Source of the DNA: Cervus elaphus
Lineage: Eukaryota > Chordata > Mammalia > Artiodactyla > Cervidae
Direction: 5' to 3'
Assembly: GCF_910594005.1 (NCBI RefSeq)
Contig: NC_057815.1
Location: 79,655,552 to 79,719,551, forward strand
DNA: 64,000 nucleotides
Shown: in pieces, positions 21,350 to 33,630 of the stretch
Layout of the letters: each line of letters begins with the position of its first letter
Numbering within the stretch: position 1 is the stretch's first letter
Position numbers and translations under genes: made by a program
The notes under the pieces: generated by a model
Databases searched by the model: none
Seen by the model: only the letters and a program-made list of their open reading frames with translations
What the model was told of the DNA's origin: nothing

Positions 21350-22084
21350 AGATGATGCTGATCCTGTGACCTTTGCCCCTCCCTTTGGGGAGGGAGGTCA
21401 GTCTCGGTGGGGCCCTTTCTTGGTCTGTAGTTTGCCAAAGCCACCATTGGCATGGATGTCCCCTGGCAGGATGGCCTTGGGAATCCAAGGACGTTAGCAT
21501 CTCCCACCAAGTTGGCATCGCCCTGGCTGTAACTGTGGGCGGGAGCCTATGGCCGTGCTGCTCTGCCCAGGCTCTGGATGTGCCTGTGGGTGGCTGTTTG
21601 AAGCCCACTTTGGCTGCATGTCAGAAATGCTGCATTTCCCACTCCTGGGAAACGTCAAGAAAGGTCACTTTTTACCTGGCCTAGGAGTTGGAGTTCCTCA
21701 GTCCCTCCAGCACCAGTTTTGCTTCCTTAGCTGTTCTGGGTTGAAGTAATTAGGCCACATTCAGGGCCTCTTTGAAGACTAGGACCGTATCTACCCTGTA
21801 TTGGGTGTACTGGGTTAAATAAAATATATTATCAAAATGAATTTGACCTGTTCCTTTTTACTGTTTTTGTAATGCAGCTACTAGAAGCATTTGCATTACA
21901 TGTGTGGTCTGCCTTGTGTTTCTATTGGATGAGGCTGGTCACAGCCCTCTCCCTGTATCTAGGTCTTAAACTGCACGGACCTGTATGGATTTTATGGCGA
22001 GCAGAGTGCTGGGGGCAGAGGTGGGCTTGAGGTGTGGCTAGTGTACCTTCTGGACGGTGATACCTAGATTCCTGTAAGAAAGTG
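21350..22084. other. Unique intronic DNA
   Basis: The open frames at 21348-21749 have no supporting domain or splice signal. No repeat recognised. Confidence 0.4.
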
Positions 22085-22512
22085 TAGGGAGTTGAATCCC
22101 TTCCCCTGAAAAGATATGTCTACCCAGAGCCTGCGAATGTGACCTTATTTGGAATAAGTGTCATTGAGGGTGTAATTAGGATCTTGAGATCTCATCCTGG
22201 ATACCCAAGTGGGTTCTGAATCAAAATCTTATAAGAAGAAGAAAGAAGTCTGTGTGAAGACAAAGGCAGAGATTACAGTGCTGGGTCCCCAGTGCTGGGC
22301 ACCCAAGGGTTGATTGCTGGCTGCCACCAGGAAGTGGGAAAGAGGCGTGGAGTGGCTTCTCCCACAGAGCCTGCAGAGGGAACCACCCTACCAGCGCCTT
22401 GATTCTGGACATTTGTCCTCCCTCCAGAATTACCAGAGAATATACGTGCATTGCTATAAGCCACCCATGTTGTGGAAGTTACAGCAGCCCTGGGGAGTTA
22501 ATAATACACGGG
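22085..22512 (+). repeat. MLT1-type MaLR LTR
   Basis: Order: 'gggagttgaatcccttcccc', 'gaaaagatatgtctacccag', 'aatgtgaccttatttggaat', 'tgtgtgaagacaaaggcaga', 'ggctgccaccaggaagtggg', 'ctataagccacccatgttgt', 'acagcagccctggggagtta'. Confidence 0.9.
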
Positions 22513-24128
22513 GGAGATGGCAAGCCCACTATAGTGCTGGGAGTGGGCAAGGAGTTCTCTGAAAGAACTGAAAGAAGCCAGTGCAAAACCAAGGCTGGGT
22601 TGTTAAACGTCTTGCTGTCACGGGCCACCGCTCCACCCTACGGAATTACTCTGGAAATTAAAAGGGACAGTATAGACAGAGAGTGCCTAGTACAGCTTCC
22701 GCAGTGAAGGACGTTTTCATTGTTAATGCTGAAAGGCACTCTGCCATTGACCTTGAAGATGAATTGGAGGGAGGCTGCCTTTGGGCCAGTAATCTTAGTA
22801 GTCTGGAGATACTTAAGAGTCCAGGCATTTTGTTTATGGCTTGTGAGGCTGTCCTCTCGGTTTTTTGGTTATTTTCCTATTTGTTTTGTTGGCTAAGGGA
22901 AGAGGAGGAACGGTTTGCTAATTATGCAGCTTTTTGTTTTTTTTCCTTCTCAATGAGAAAGCTGTCTTTTTGGTGCTCATTAAATGCTCTAATTGGATCC
23001 CTTATTTTTGGGAAAAGAACATGATATGCTGGTTTACGCAGACATTTAGGTCTCCCACCAGCAGTTGTAGAAGGGGCCTCACACTAATTACAACAGAGAA
23101 AGGGGAAGAGAAAGAATATTCGATGACTGTCTACAGTGCATCAGGTGTTTTTGCAGTTACTTCACTTCATCCTCAGGTTAAGCCTGGGAGGTGGGTGTTA
23201 GGCTTTCAGCATCAAGACATCTTTTCTCTGAGCATGTGGTTCCATCACAGCTGGATGCCTGATCCAGACTGCTTTGGTTGGATGGGAATTGGGTGGGGTG
23301 GCTGTAGGCGTCCCTCTGGTGTCTCTCCCCCATGACAGGCACACCCAGGAGGCCAGGAGCAATCCCTGCCGAGTGTGTTTCAGAAATTGCTTTTGTTTAT
23401 TTGGTGCTTCCCTCCAGCTCCCTCTCTCTGATTCCACCGATTGGCCATTGCATTTGTTGCTGGAGTTTCTAACCTCTGGCATTTTGAGTTTTTCCTTGCA
23501 GATGAGTGAGGAGACAGAGGGGGCTCCGTGGGAGATGGTGTTTCTGCAGCTCCTGGGAGGTGGCCTTGCTGCGATGTGGAGACTTTGCGGATGATGGGAC
23601 CTCAGTGCTCAGAGCTGCGCCTGTTAGCACTCAGGCTCCCGTCAGGCTCTGGGGAGGCAGGGGTGCTAGATCCTCCGGGGGTACTCCCGTTATGGTGTGT
23701 CCAAGTGGGGAGGGACCGAGCCTGGATGCCAGGGTCTGGAGGGACACATATTTGAGAGGAGAGTTGTACTGGTGAGTTCATGGAAGAATGTTACCCTTTG
23801 CAGAAGAGATGTTCACATACCAAACATTTGTTGGTGCCCACAAGGATCCATGTCCTCCATGACAAGATCAAAATCTTTACTCCTTCCAGAACCATTCCTG
23901 GTGCAGCCGGAGTGGACCTAACTATCTCTGGGAAGAGGCTCAGTTCTCGTTACTGCTGTGTTACGTTAGCAAGAAAATACCATCATTACTGCCATTTTAA
24001 GGGATCGTCTCCTTAAAACCTTTTTGTGGGAAACTGTCTCTACAGACACAATAGCTAAATTGGGTACTTGTTAGCTAGTAGTCAGGGCATCAAATTTATT
24101 TAGAGTTAGCCAACCTACATGTTCTCTA
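22513..24128. other. Unique intronic DNA
   Basis: Includes a possible reversed MIR scrap at about 23120-23220. No exon recognised. Confidence 0.4.
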
Positions 24129-24139
24129 TGTGACTTTGA

Positions 24140-24355
24140 CGTGCGTGTGTGCTCAGTCATGTCCAACTCTTTGCGACCCTGTGAACTGTGGCCCACCAGG
24201 CTCCTCTGTCCACGGAATTTTCCAGGCAGGAATACTGGAGTTGATTGCCATTTCCTACTCCAGGGGATCTTCCTGACCCTGGGATCTAACTCGTGTCTCC
24301 TGCACCTCCTGCCTTGGCAGGCAAGTTCTTTACCTCTGAGCTACCTGGGAAGCCG
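24140..24355 (-). repeat. Bov-tA SINE, antisense
   Basis: Full-length reverse copy flanked by TGTGACTTTGA (24129-24139) and TGTGACCTTGA (24356-24366), a target duplication with one mismatch. Confidence 0.95.
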
Positions 24356-24445
24356 TGTGACCTTGAACTAGTTAGTCTTTCTCTGCCTGTTTGCTCATCT
24401 ATAAAATGGGAGATGAAAATGGCTAGCTCTCAGAGTGGATGGGAT
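24356..24445 (+). repeat. MIR fragment
   Basis: 'tgtgaccttgaactagttag', 'tttgctcatctataaaatgg' match the MIR centre. The SINE upstream has inserted into it. Confidence 0.7.
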
Positions 24446-24459
24446 TTTCTTGACAGCTG

Positions 24460-24784
24460 TACTATAGGGTTGCTGTGACGAATGACCACAGACTGTCCGG
24501 CCCACAGCGAGAATGTAAGAATGGGTTCTCCCACAGTTCTGTTGTCTAAAAGAGCGAATTCAGCACAGCGGCAGGGTCTCTTCCTTCTGGAGGCTCTGAG
24601 AGACGCCTGAGCCCCAGCCGTCTGCTGGGTTCTTGTGGTCGCCACGCTGGGCACTCTTGGCTTGCCACCGTATCTCTCCCATCTCTGCTTCCATCTCTAA
24701 ATGGCCTTCTTCCCTTTGTTTCTCTCCATATTGCCCTTTTATGAGGACCCCCATCACTGGATTAGGGTGCATTCTGACCCACTG
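24460..24784 (-). repeat. MLT1-type LTR, antisense, part 1
   Basis: 'agggttgctgtgacgaatga', 'cacagttctgttgtctaaaa', 'tcttccttctggaggctctg', 'ccttttatgaggacccccat', 'cactggattagggtgcattc' give the reversed MLT1 order. Split by a SINE and resumes at 25004. Confidence 0.85.
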
Positions 24785-25003
24785 CCAACCCCCGGTGTTG
24801 CAGTAGGAAAGAATCTGCCTGCAGTGCGGGAGAGACAAGAGACGTGGGCTCCATCCCTGGGTCGGGAAGAGCCCCTGGAGAAGGACATGGCAACCCCCTC
24901 CAGTATTCTTGCCTGGAGAATCCCATGGGCTGAGGAGCCTGGTGGGCTACAGTCCATGGGATTGCAAAGAGTTGGACATGACTGAGCGAGCATGGGCATC
25001 GAG
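24785..25003 (+). repeat. Bov-tA SINE nested in an MLT1 LTR
   Basis: Flanked by the perfect 11-bp duplication CTGACCCACTG at 24774-24784 and 25004-25014. The LTR reads through if the SINE and one copy are removed. Confidence 0.96.
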
Positions 25004-25135
25004 CTGACCCACTGTGACCTCTTCTTAACTTGATTACACCTGCAAAAAGCATCTTTCCAAATAAGGTCACATTCACAGGTCCTTGAGGTTAGAACTTGAA
25101 CTTATCTTTTGAGTTGGGGGGGACACGATTCTACT
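25004..25135 (-). repeat. MLT1-type LTR, antisense, part 2
   Basis: 'cttcttaacttgattacacc', 'tttccaaataaggtcacatt', 'ggttagaacttgaacttatc', 'ggggacacgattctactcac' complete the reversed LTR. Confidence 0.85.
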
Positions 25136-26344
25136 CACTTCAGTAGCCTCGGCAAAATACTAACACTATGCAAACATAGTGGGTCCTCAACAAATAATAG
25201 TTTCTGTTACTCTTCTGAACAGAGTGCGAAAACCTTTGTGCACCTTTCTGACTGAATTTTGCTGTATTTTCAGGCCTCTGAGGCTTAGAGTATCAGTAAA
25301 ACCAGAGCGTTTCTGTTGTTTTTTGGTAACGCACAGCTTTTCTTTGCAATATGATGCTCTTCTGGGGTATGTATAAGAGCTGCCATGCATCTCAATTACG
25401 GAATACGTTTGGCATTTGGATTTTGAGTGACTTTGGCCCAGTGCTGTCAAGGTTTGCTTCGGGCACTTTTGTCTTGCTTAACGATGCAAAACAGAAAATG
25501 CTCACAAATGGTTCCCCCAAAATGAGGCCTGTCGTTATTGCTTCTTTTACCTCCGGGGCCCCAAACTGCAGAAGCTTATTCACTGCGAGACAACGAGGGC
25601 TCTAAATCTCCCGCCTCCATATATTACATTTCATATTACACTCGAACATGGCAAAATTAATTGTGGCCAAGGCAGGGAAGACGGGAAAAACCTATAATGG
25701 TTTATCATATTTTGCAGGCTTCGTGAGGGCCATAAATTTAAAGCATATAGGAATTGTATTTATTCCTGAGATTTCACAAATTTGTCATGCTCCCTTTCTC
25801 TGAGGATGACAAGTGCTTCAAGACAACAGAATCTCTGATTTGGATGCAGAAAAGGAAGCGACCGTGGAGATGTTCCCAGGTGATTACAGAGCTGTCCCTG
25901 TCAAGCTTCTTTGGTTACATGGCTGTTAATAGCTAAATTATTAATGCAGGTTTGCTGGGGATGCAAGTTGCTTTTGACCGTTGTCTCTCTTACATCAGCT
26001 CTTTTATAGTTGCAGATGTAGGAGTCAGATTTTCTATGGAGCAATCATAAATTGAATAGTGTGTGTATGTGTTTTGGAAGGGGCTTGTAGTAGCCTCTGA
26101 CCTTATTTCACGAGTGCTCTTGTGTCTGGAACCTTGAGATGCAGGAATTCACATCTTGGAATTGGAGTCCTCTTGAAGCTGCTTACACTGGGACATTTAT
26201 CCGTTACTGAATTTCACTGATAGCTCAGTAGCTTCCATCAGTATACAAATGCTCCCTACTTCAACCTGTTTGGACAGTGAAGGTGCATATTCCAGTGAAA
26301 TTCACTGAAATGTTGGGTTCTTCAAAATCATAGTGAAGCAATTT
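25136..26344. other. Unique intronic DNA, candidate conserved segment at 25560-25800
   Basis: After a short MIR tail scrap (25140-25200) the sequence is non-repetitive. 25615-25790 is AT-rich but complex ('gcaaaattaattgtggccaa', 'gggccataaatttaaagcat'), the texture of conserved noncoding DNA. This is only an impression. Confidence 0.35.
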
Positions 26345-26490
26345 TGAACAAATTGCTTTTATGGGGGTGCCCCTCCCCACCCCGTGTGGCACAGCATGTG
26401 GGATCTTAGTCTCCAACAAGGGATCGAACCTGTGCCCCCTGCAGTGGAAGGGCTAAGTCTGAACTACTGGACTGCCAGAGAAGTCCCAGG
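26345..26490 (-). repeat. CHR-type tRNA-derived SINE, antisense, truncated
   Basis: 'cagcatgtgggatcttagtc', 'caacaagggatcgaacctgt', 'gaactactggactgccagag' and 'aagtccca' are the reversed CHR head half. Confidence 0.8.
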
Positions 26491-26599
26491 ATCATAGTGA
26501 AGCAGTTTTGGCCATAGAGTCTCAGTGACTGCATCAACAGGAATGATTTGATTTGATGGTCTTTATTTTCTTTTCCAAAGGAAAAACCATGAAATGATT

Positions 26600-27180
26600 T
26601 TTTTAAAACAATCACAGAATGGTATCACTCTCACTAACTCTGTAGCTCACTGGCTTGAATCTTTGTTGATAACTACCCATAGAAACGTGTTTATATGTCC
26701 ACACAAGCATTTTTACATAAACGGTTCATAGCAATGTTATTCATTCTAGCCCCAAAGTGGAAACAACCCAAATGTTCATCAGTGGATGAAGGGATAAATA
26801 AATGTGTTACATGCAATGGAGTATTATTCGGTTATAAAAAGGAATGATATACTGATACGTGCTACAGCATGGCTGAACCTTAAAAATATTATGCTGAGTG
26901 GTAGAAGCCAGACACAGAAGAACACATGTAGGATTCTGTTTATGTGGAGTGTCCAGAATACCATGGAGACAGAAAGTAGATTGATGGTAAGCTCGGGTGA
27001 GAGTGGGAGTTGAGAGGGAATGGAGAGTGGACTGTTCCTGGGTATGGGGTTTCCTTTTGGGATGATGAAATGTTCTAAAATTGATGGTGGTGCTGCTTGC
27101 CTATCTCTGAATGTAGTAAAAGCTGTACGCTTGAAATAGGTGAATAGTTTGGCGTGTGAATTATGTCTTGATCAAACTTC
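26600..27180 (+). repeat. Old L1 3' end (L1M type)
   Basis: Sense order: 'cagaatggtatcactctcac', 'agtggaaacaacccaaatgt', 'tcatcagtggatgaagggat', 'aatggagtattattcggtta', 'tctgtttatgtggagtgtcc', 'ggcgtgtgaattatgtcttg'. Reaches the L1 3' terminus near 27180. Confidence 0.8.
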
Positions 27181-28498
27181 AGAATCACATTTACTTCGCA
27201 AACTAGAACATTTGTGCAAAGCTGAATTCAGACTTATTCTTTCCGTGTCTGCTACATTCTGATTTATTCCAATCTATTCCATTCCATTTCTTTAAAAAGT
27301 TGCTGCATGTGACCCACTAAATCGATCCCCTAATCCATACTTCTATAGATTCCTCTCCCTCTGACAGATGAAAAAAAACCAAGTCCCAGGGCGTGAGGAG
27401 GGCGTGCACAGGTCTTCTGATGCCCAGTCCACTGTGCTTGCCAAGATGTTGGGTGTTCTTTTTAAAAGAGTGAGCAGAATTTGGGGTTAAAAAAAAGGTA
27501 TTGGCCATGAATAGCTTCCTTGTTAACACCTTCTCTAGGGGTCTAGAGTGGTGGACGGTCCAGGACACAGAAATGGGCTGACTGCAGCCTTGTATGGAGG
27601 CCGGTACCCAGTCCAGCACACACTACATGGTTGTGGCTTATCCAGGAGGCCCTGAAGGTTATTTTTCAGGGGAAGATGCTGTTTTTTTTTCTGAACATTG
27701 CAGAGTACAAATGTTAGAAATTCCTCCTCACTGCTTGGCTTCTGGTCCTTCTGAAAGTAAAATTTGAGATGGGGAATGATAGAAAATTAGGAGCATACAA
27801 ACAGACAATTAGGGAAAAAAGAGGAGTTGGTTTCCCCTAAGGCTCTTGCATCAGCCAACTGGTAGCAGTTAATTGTGCCCTGAGTACACAGTCCTGGCCA
27901 GAGATACAAAGAATAGAGAATTTTTCCCTGGGAAAGGAAGGGGAGGGAGTGGGGAGTGGAGGTCCCTAAAAGTCCCAGTCAGTCTAGGTGTCTGGTCCAT
28001 TCGCTACAGACTACAGGATTCGTTTCTGAGCACTGAGGAGCTGAATCAACCCTGCTCTGCGCTCCCAGGTCTATGAGAGGCTATTTCATGGGCAGGGCTA
28101 TTTATTCATCAAGTTTTGCTCAACTTTTGACAGAGCAGCCTACTTCCTTGGTTAATCATGTGCATAAATATTTGCTCCTTCCCAGCAGGACTGTTTCCTG
28201 TGTTAAATAGGACTCACGTGGATTCAAGGTTTTCTTTTCTCCCTCCCACTGTGAATGTAGTGCTGGTAAAGGGGGCCCACCTCTGGGTCAGAACACCTCT
28301 GGTTTAGTTAGGGGTCTGGAGGAGGAGATGGCCTGTTCGTCCAGTAGTCTGAGCTTCAGTGGGATTCCCTGGGTCCTTGCCTACCTAGGAGGGCATCTGC
28401 CATTGAATTGACATTGGATGGCAGTGGTGATAGCCCACTGTGCATGGTTTCAATGTCAGATGGAGGTCTGTTTCTTGATCTAGGATTGATGTCCTCCC
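27181..28498. other. Unique intronic DNA
   Basis: Nothing recognised as exon or repeat. Confidence 0.4.
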
Positions 28499-28509
28499 TG
28501 GCCTGATTG

Positions 28510-28740
28510 GGGCTTCCCAGGTGGCCCTAGTGGTAAAGAACCCACCTGCCAATGCAGGAGACATAAGAGACGTGGGTTCGATCCCTGGGTGGGGAAGATC
28601 CCCTGGAGGAGAGCGTGGCAACCTGCTCCAGTATTATTGCTTGGAAAATTCCATGGACAGAGGCCCCTGGTGGGCTACAGTCCATGGGGTTGCAAAGAGT
28701 CGGACAGGACTGAAGCAACTTAGCATGCATGCACACACAC
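28510..28740 (+). repeat. Bov-tA SINE
   Basis: Full-length with a short (CA) tail, flanked by the perfect 11-bp duplication TGGCCTGATTG at 28499-28509 and 28741-28751. Confidence 0.96.
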
Positions 28741-28869
28741 TGGCCTGATTGAGAAGGTAGCAGGCAGGGATCATGCTGGAGGGAATCCGAGCAGCAAATG
28801 TAAGTAATATTTCATAAAACAGTAACAGAAATTGGTTTGGGTCTAAAGTCTCACTCAAACTCTGAACAT

Positions 28870-29095
28870 TGCGGTCTAGAGACTAAGACGCTGCTGAGAC
28901 TGAGATGGGCCCGACCTGCCTCAAGTCCCAAGTCCTCCATCTGCCCGCTGTGCAACCTTGGGGATGACTGCTTCCTTTCCCAGCCTCAGTTTCCTCATCT
29001 GTCAACCACAGACAGTGATGTCCTAGCCTCGTGGGATGATAGATGGTACACGCATGACACTTAGTGTGCAGAATGACCCGTAATGTGTGCTCTAA
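28870..29095 (+). repeat. MIR SINE relic
   Basis: 'ctgtgcaaccttggggatga', 'cagcctcagtttcctcatct', 'gtcaaccacagacagtgatg' and 'cacttagtgtgcag' follow the sense MIR order. Confidence 0.8.
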
Positions 29096-29129
29096 AGATG
29101 ACAGCTGTTGGTATGAAGCGGTGGTGACT

Positions 29130-29260
29130 TTCTTACCCGCGTCTGACAGATCAGGAGGCGGAGGTGCAGAGAGTTCATGTCACTTGCTCGGGGTTCACAG
29201 CTCCGAAGGAGTAAGGTTGAGACCTGTGTTCCGGTGTGCCTGACTCTGGATCTTGGGCTT
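29130..29260 (-). repeat. MIR relic, antisense
   Basis: 'ctgacagatcaggaggcgga', 'gttcatgtcacttgctcggg', 'gttcacagctccgaaggagt' read as a reversed MIR. With the previous entry it forms a head-to-head MIR pair. Confidence 0.7.
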
Positions 29261-32200
29261 TCATCACGGTGTCCTCCTGGCTTATCAGCTAATTAAGGGG
29301 GTTATGTTTAGAGGAGCCGCCTGGTGATGGACGCTGGATCTTGCTGCTTTTTCGGATCTGCATGTCTTCCTGAAAAAAGTTGCCTCACCCGGGTGACCTT
29401 AAGGATGTTTGCTGGAGAAGGGGAGCCCCACGGTGTGTAAGAGTGGACTGGCCTGTTCTTCCCTCTCATGTCCCCGTTCCTCTATTCCTGGAATTGCTGG
29501 GGCTGTGGAGATGTTTTGCGCTTCCTTTTGGACTTGAAGATCTTTGGACTGGTTTTGGTTGTATGGGTTCCTTTGTCATCTGGTTTTCAGCCTTTGATGT
29601 GTGTCTGTTACAGATTACAGTCAGTCCTGCCAGTTACAGTCCTTCCCACTGTCCCCCACCCGTTTTCCCAGCTTCTTTCATGCTTGCAAACATTCTCTGG
29701 GCTAATAAGTATTGGATGGCTGCAAGAAATTGAATAAACACATTTAATAGGAGGTTGATTTTCTGAGACCCTCGCACCAGCCTCCCCTCAGCCATAGCAT
29801 ATTCTGTCTCTATCAGACTTGTATGCATGACTTGTGTGTAATCACTTAGAGCCAGTTGGGCGGGTTGATTAAAAAAAAACAACAGCAACACAGAGGAACC
29901 CAATAAACAATCCTAGAATGAGCCTCTGGAGAGGATTATCCTGGTTTCTCTTGAAAAATATCCTCTATGGCTCCAGGGAGGTCAAAGATGTGAGGCTGGG
30001 GGCCTGTGGTTTGTAAAGGCAGAGGATCCTCTAATTGGGACCTTGTTCTGATGGCTCAAGGAAGCCTGTGGACTCAGAGTAGTAATAGTAATAGCAATTT
30101 AAAGTAGGCTCATTACTGGAGCAGTTATTGCTTTTATTCAAAATGGCCCATCGAAGTCAGGCCCTATTAAATACAGCCGTTTAACTGACACTTAGCATCT
30201 TTAGGGAGATAAATTATCCTTTGGCCTGGTCACCTCCACTTTGAAATTTGCTCACTGCTACGAGCCCTGGGAGGGTAGCTGGGGCAGACACATCTGCCCA
30301 CGGCAGCCTACATTTCTATCATTTGTTCAGCCCACATTCAATGAAGACCTGCTGTCTGCTGGACACTGAAGCCGGGATGTTTGCTGAAAGTGGGTCCTGC
30401 TTTTAAGGGACTCACAGCTCTTATTCAGTCACGAAACACTGATTGAGCACCTATTGCGTGCAAAGCCCTGTGTTTGGCATTGTAGGGGAGATGTTGATGG
30501 ATGTGTGTGCCTGGGGGGCCCTTACCACCTTGTACAGAGGACGGACTTGGAATCACCTGGCAGGGAACAATGTCCTGGAACTGAGTGTACGCTCTGAAGA
30601 AGAGGGATGTCGTGAGTGATTGATTCCATCACTTGGACTGAAGAAGGCTTTGTGGTGGAGGTTACATTAACTGATCCTTGCAGGCCATCCTCACTGATGA
30701 AAGTCAACCAGATTAAAGGATCTTAAAGCAGGGCTACCCCCTTAGGGGCCTAGACCAGAGCCAGGAGGCTCTCCAGAACGGAGACTGCTCCTCTCCCCAT
30801 CTGTCTTGAAGCCTGCGTGGTCGCTGCTTCGGGGTGTTCTCATCCTGCCCAGCGCCTCCTCCATCTTCCCGTCCAGGCCATCCCAGTCTTGTCTTCCTCC
30901 CTCTCTTCCCACTCAGCTCCCTGCTCTTTAGCCAGCTGTGCCCTAAAGCCCTGCAGGGAGGCATGTGTTCCACCTGCCTGACTTTTTCAGGGTGTTGCTG
31001 GTCCCTGGCAACCCTGTCTTGGATCAGAGGCTCCCCTCTGGTTCAGTCGGCAGGGGCCAGTGTCCCGTATGAGCAACAGTGATGACCTGGTCCCCAGGGG
31101 CCCTGGGCACAGCAGCGTCTAGGAAGGGTGGGCTGTGTGTGCTTTGGACCAGACACTGTCTCTCAAGATGGGGTCCCTGACTGTGCCTGCAGAGACGTCA
31201 GCCAGGACGTTCTCAGTAGCTCTGTTTGCAGTGGTGAAATGTCCGTTTAAGCTAAGCGGACTGAGCAAATAAATGATGGCCTTGTCCTCAAGTGGAGCTT
31301 TCTCTGGCAACTCAAATTAGAGAACTAGATCCTCACACATTGATGTGGGTAAATCTTTCCAGCAATTTAGAGTGAGAAAAGGAAAGGATCTGTATGGCAT
31401 ATGCCACTTGAGTTTATTTTAAAACCACACAAAACAGGACTGTCTGTGTGTCTAGTGTGTATGTATATAGTGTGTATATATAGATACACAATTATGTTTG
31501 CACTTACAGAGAGTGTGTATGCATATATGTACGTACATATGTATATTATATTCATACATGTTGTTATGTATGTGTAGTAAAGGAGAAAACCTGGAAAGAA
31601 GATTCCTCCCAGGTTTACAACTGCTTCTGGGGAAGGTGGAAAGAATGAGATGACGGATGGGAGGGCGCTCTCAACCACCCTCTCAGTAGTGTTGTATTCA
31701 TTAAAAAAGATACGAATTCGAGCAAAGTGTTCATATTTGTGAGTTTGGAAGTCTGGGTCCCTGAGAATCTATTATGTCAAAATTTATGCTTCTTTTTATG
31801 CTTGAAATGTTTCCTACTAAAAAGGATGTTTAGAGCATGGCAGATTGTGTGGGGGAGTCTGGATCTTGGCCTGTCCTGGTAGAAGGTAGGTAGATGATAC
31901 AGGTAGAAGGTGGATGGAAGCTGTGTCATGCAGGCTGTGAATCTTCCTGCCAGTCGAGTTGTGGGTGGAGGAGGTGAGGAGACATGGAGTGGAGGCAATG
32001 ATGTGATGAGCCCTCCGTGTGAAAATGACCAAGAGGGTACGAGCTTGCGGGCCCAGAGATTGGGTAGGATGCTGGTGTCGTGGTCCAGAGGGTTTGGGGC
32101 CAGAGCCAGGGTTGGGGAGGTGGTGAATCAGAGAGCATGAGGTGAGGCAGTGGGACCTGCCATCACATTCTCCTGGCATCCTTACCGCTGTGCCCTTTAC

Positions 32201-32684
32201 ACTCCAAGGCGATGCTGGCGGTCGAAGTGGTAGAACCAGTTTACCTAGACCTGAAGGCTGTGTGTCCTAGATGTTCATTGGTACCTGTTCTATCAGAGAA
32301 CTACCTGGAAAAGCAGAGTGTGGTTGGAACGACACCTTGAGGAAAAAAAAAAAGACTCCGGGGAAGTGGTCTTTGCTTCATCTGACTGGTCAGGTGGATG
32401 TCTGAGACATACTGTGGTTCGAGTGTCATGCAGGCATGCTGGAAATGTAAAGGGTCTGTTCCATTTCCAAGTCGCACATTAGGGATGCCGTTTATTACAG
32501 AAAGCGTCTGTGGAAGAATTCTTTAATTAATGAGCTTCATTTATGCGTTACTGTATGGTTTCTTTATCAAAAAAATCTTTTAATTGAATTATTAGGGGAA
32601 ACTGTCTTGTCAGAGACAAAGCTAAACTACTTTGATTTACTCTCTGACAGTTGGTTCTATATTGGTCTCCGCCTCCAATAAAAA
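29261..32684. other. Long mostly unique intronic stretch
   Basis: Holds an L2/MIR-like scrap at 30420-30500 ('cactgattgagcacctattg'), a TG/TA tract at 31440-31570, and AT-rich complex segments at 30090-30235 and 32500-32700 that might be conserved. No exon recognised. Confidence 0.4.
31440..31575. repeat. Degenerate TG/TA low-complexity tract
   Basis: Interrupted alternations of TGTG, TATA and GTAT over about 130 bases. A likely mutated microsatellite. Confidence 0.75.
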
Positions 32685-32704
32685 ATTCTGAAAAATCACA
32701 TTTA

Positions 32705-32976
32705 TTGGGATTCTTCTTAATAGCTCTGTTTATTTATTTATGGCCGTGCTAGGTCTTTGTTGCTGTGTGTGGGCTTTCTCTATTTGTGGTGCATGGGCTT
32801 CTCACTGTGATGACCTTTCTTGTTCCCAAGCACCAGCTGTAGAGCGTGGGCTCTGTAGCTATGGCACACAGGCTTAGTTGCCCCCCAGCAAGTGGCGTCT
32901 TCCGGGACCAGGGACTGAACCCATCTCCTCTGCATTGGCAGGTGGATTCTTAACCACTGGACGATCAGGGAAGTCC
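32705..32976 (-). repeat. CHR-type tRNA-derived SINE (CHR-2-like), antisense, near full length
   Basis: A/T tail 'gtttatttatttatggccgt', then 'tgggctttctctatttgtgg', 'gggcttctcactgtgatgac', 'gggaccagggactgaaccca', 'tgcattggcaggtggattct', 'taaccactggacgatcaggg'. Reversed cetartiodactyl CHR-2 layout. Confidence 0.88.
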
Positions 32977-33049
32977 AGCTGCTATTCCTATTGTTATTTG
33001 GTGTTGAAAATACAATCAGAAAGAAGAAAATAAAAATCACCAGTAATCC

Positions 33050-33630
33050 GACTATTCAGAAAAAAAATGATTTATTATCCTTTCTGGCATGTTGTATGTG
33101 TGTTTGTATGAATAGTTTTAAAACTTCATTTTATACATGGTGAACATTTTTCTGTTTCTTAAAACATTCTTATTTTAGTTTATCTTCAGATGTTTTCACC
33201 CTAACTCTTTGGTCATCATTTTTATTAGCTTTACTTTCTGTAGTCTGTATTATGAAGACAATAGACTTTTCCATTGTCTCCTAACTTAGAATGTCTGTTC
33301 TAATACTAACTGATTTTTTTGAAACCACACAAGATCCCTCTTAACTGAGCTGCTGTCCATCTCGGGAGGATGCCTCTATGACCAGCTACCAGTTCTGCAC
33401 GAGTTTTAATGGCTATATTGAATTCTGTAGATGATCCATAATTTATTTAAACACATCCAAATTTGGGGCAGTTGTCTTGTTTCCAAGTTTTTGTTTGTCG
33501 TTAGCATCACTGTGGATAGCCTGTTTGCAACATGTTATTTGTGCACATCTGTAGTCATTTCAGGGTATTAGAAAAATTCCCAGAAATTCAACACCCATTC
33601 GTGTCCCTGGTATCAAATGGCCAGGAGCAG
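33050..33630 (-). repeat. Old L1 fragment, antisense
   Basis: 'ggctatattgaattctgtag', 'atgatccataatttatttaa', 'acacatccaaatttggggca', 'gttgtcttgtttccaagttt' and 'ttagcatcactgtggatagc' give the reversed order of an old L1 ORF2 end. Strongly diverged. Confidence 0.6.

Noticed and set aside
23455..23620. Possible exon after 'tttttccttgcag' at about 23500
   Set aside because: The acceptor-like string is good, but the following frame has no domain and no convincing donor. Such strings are common in introns.
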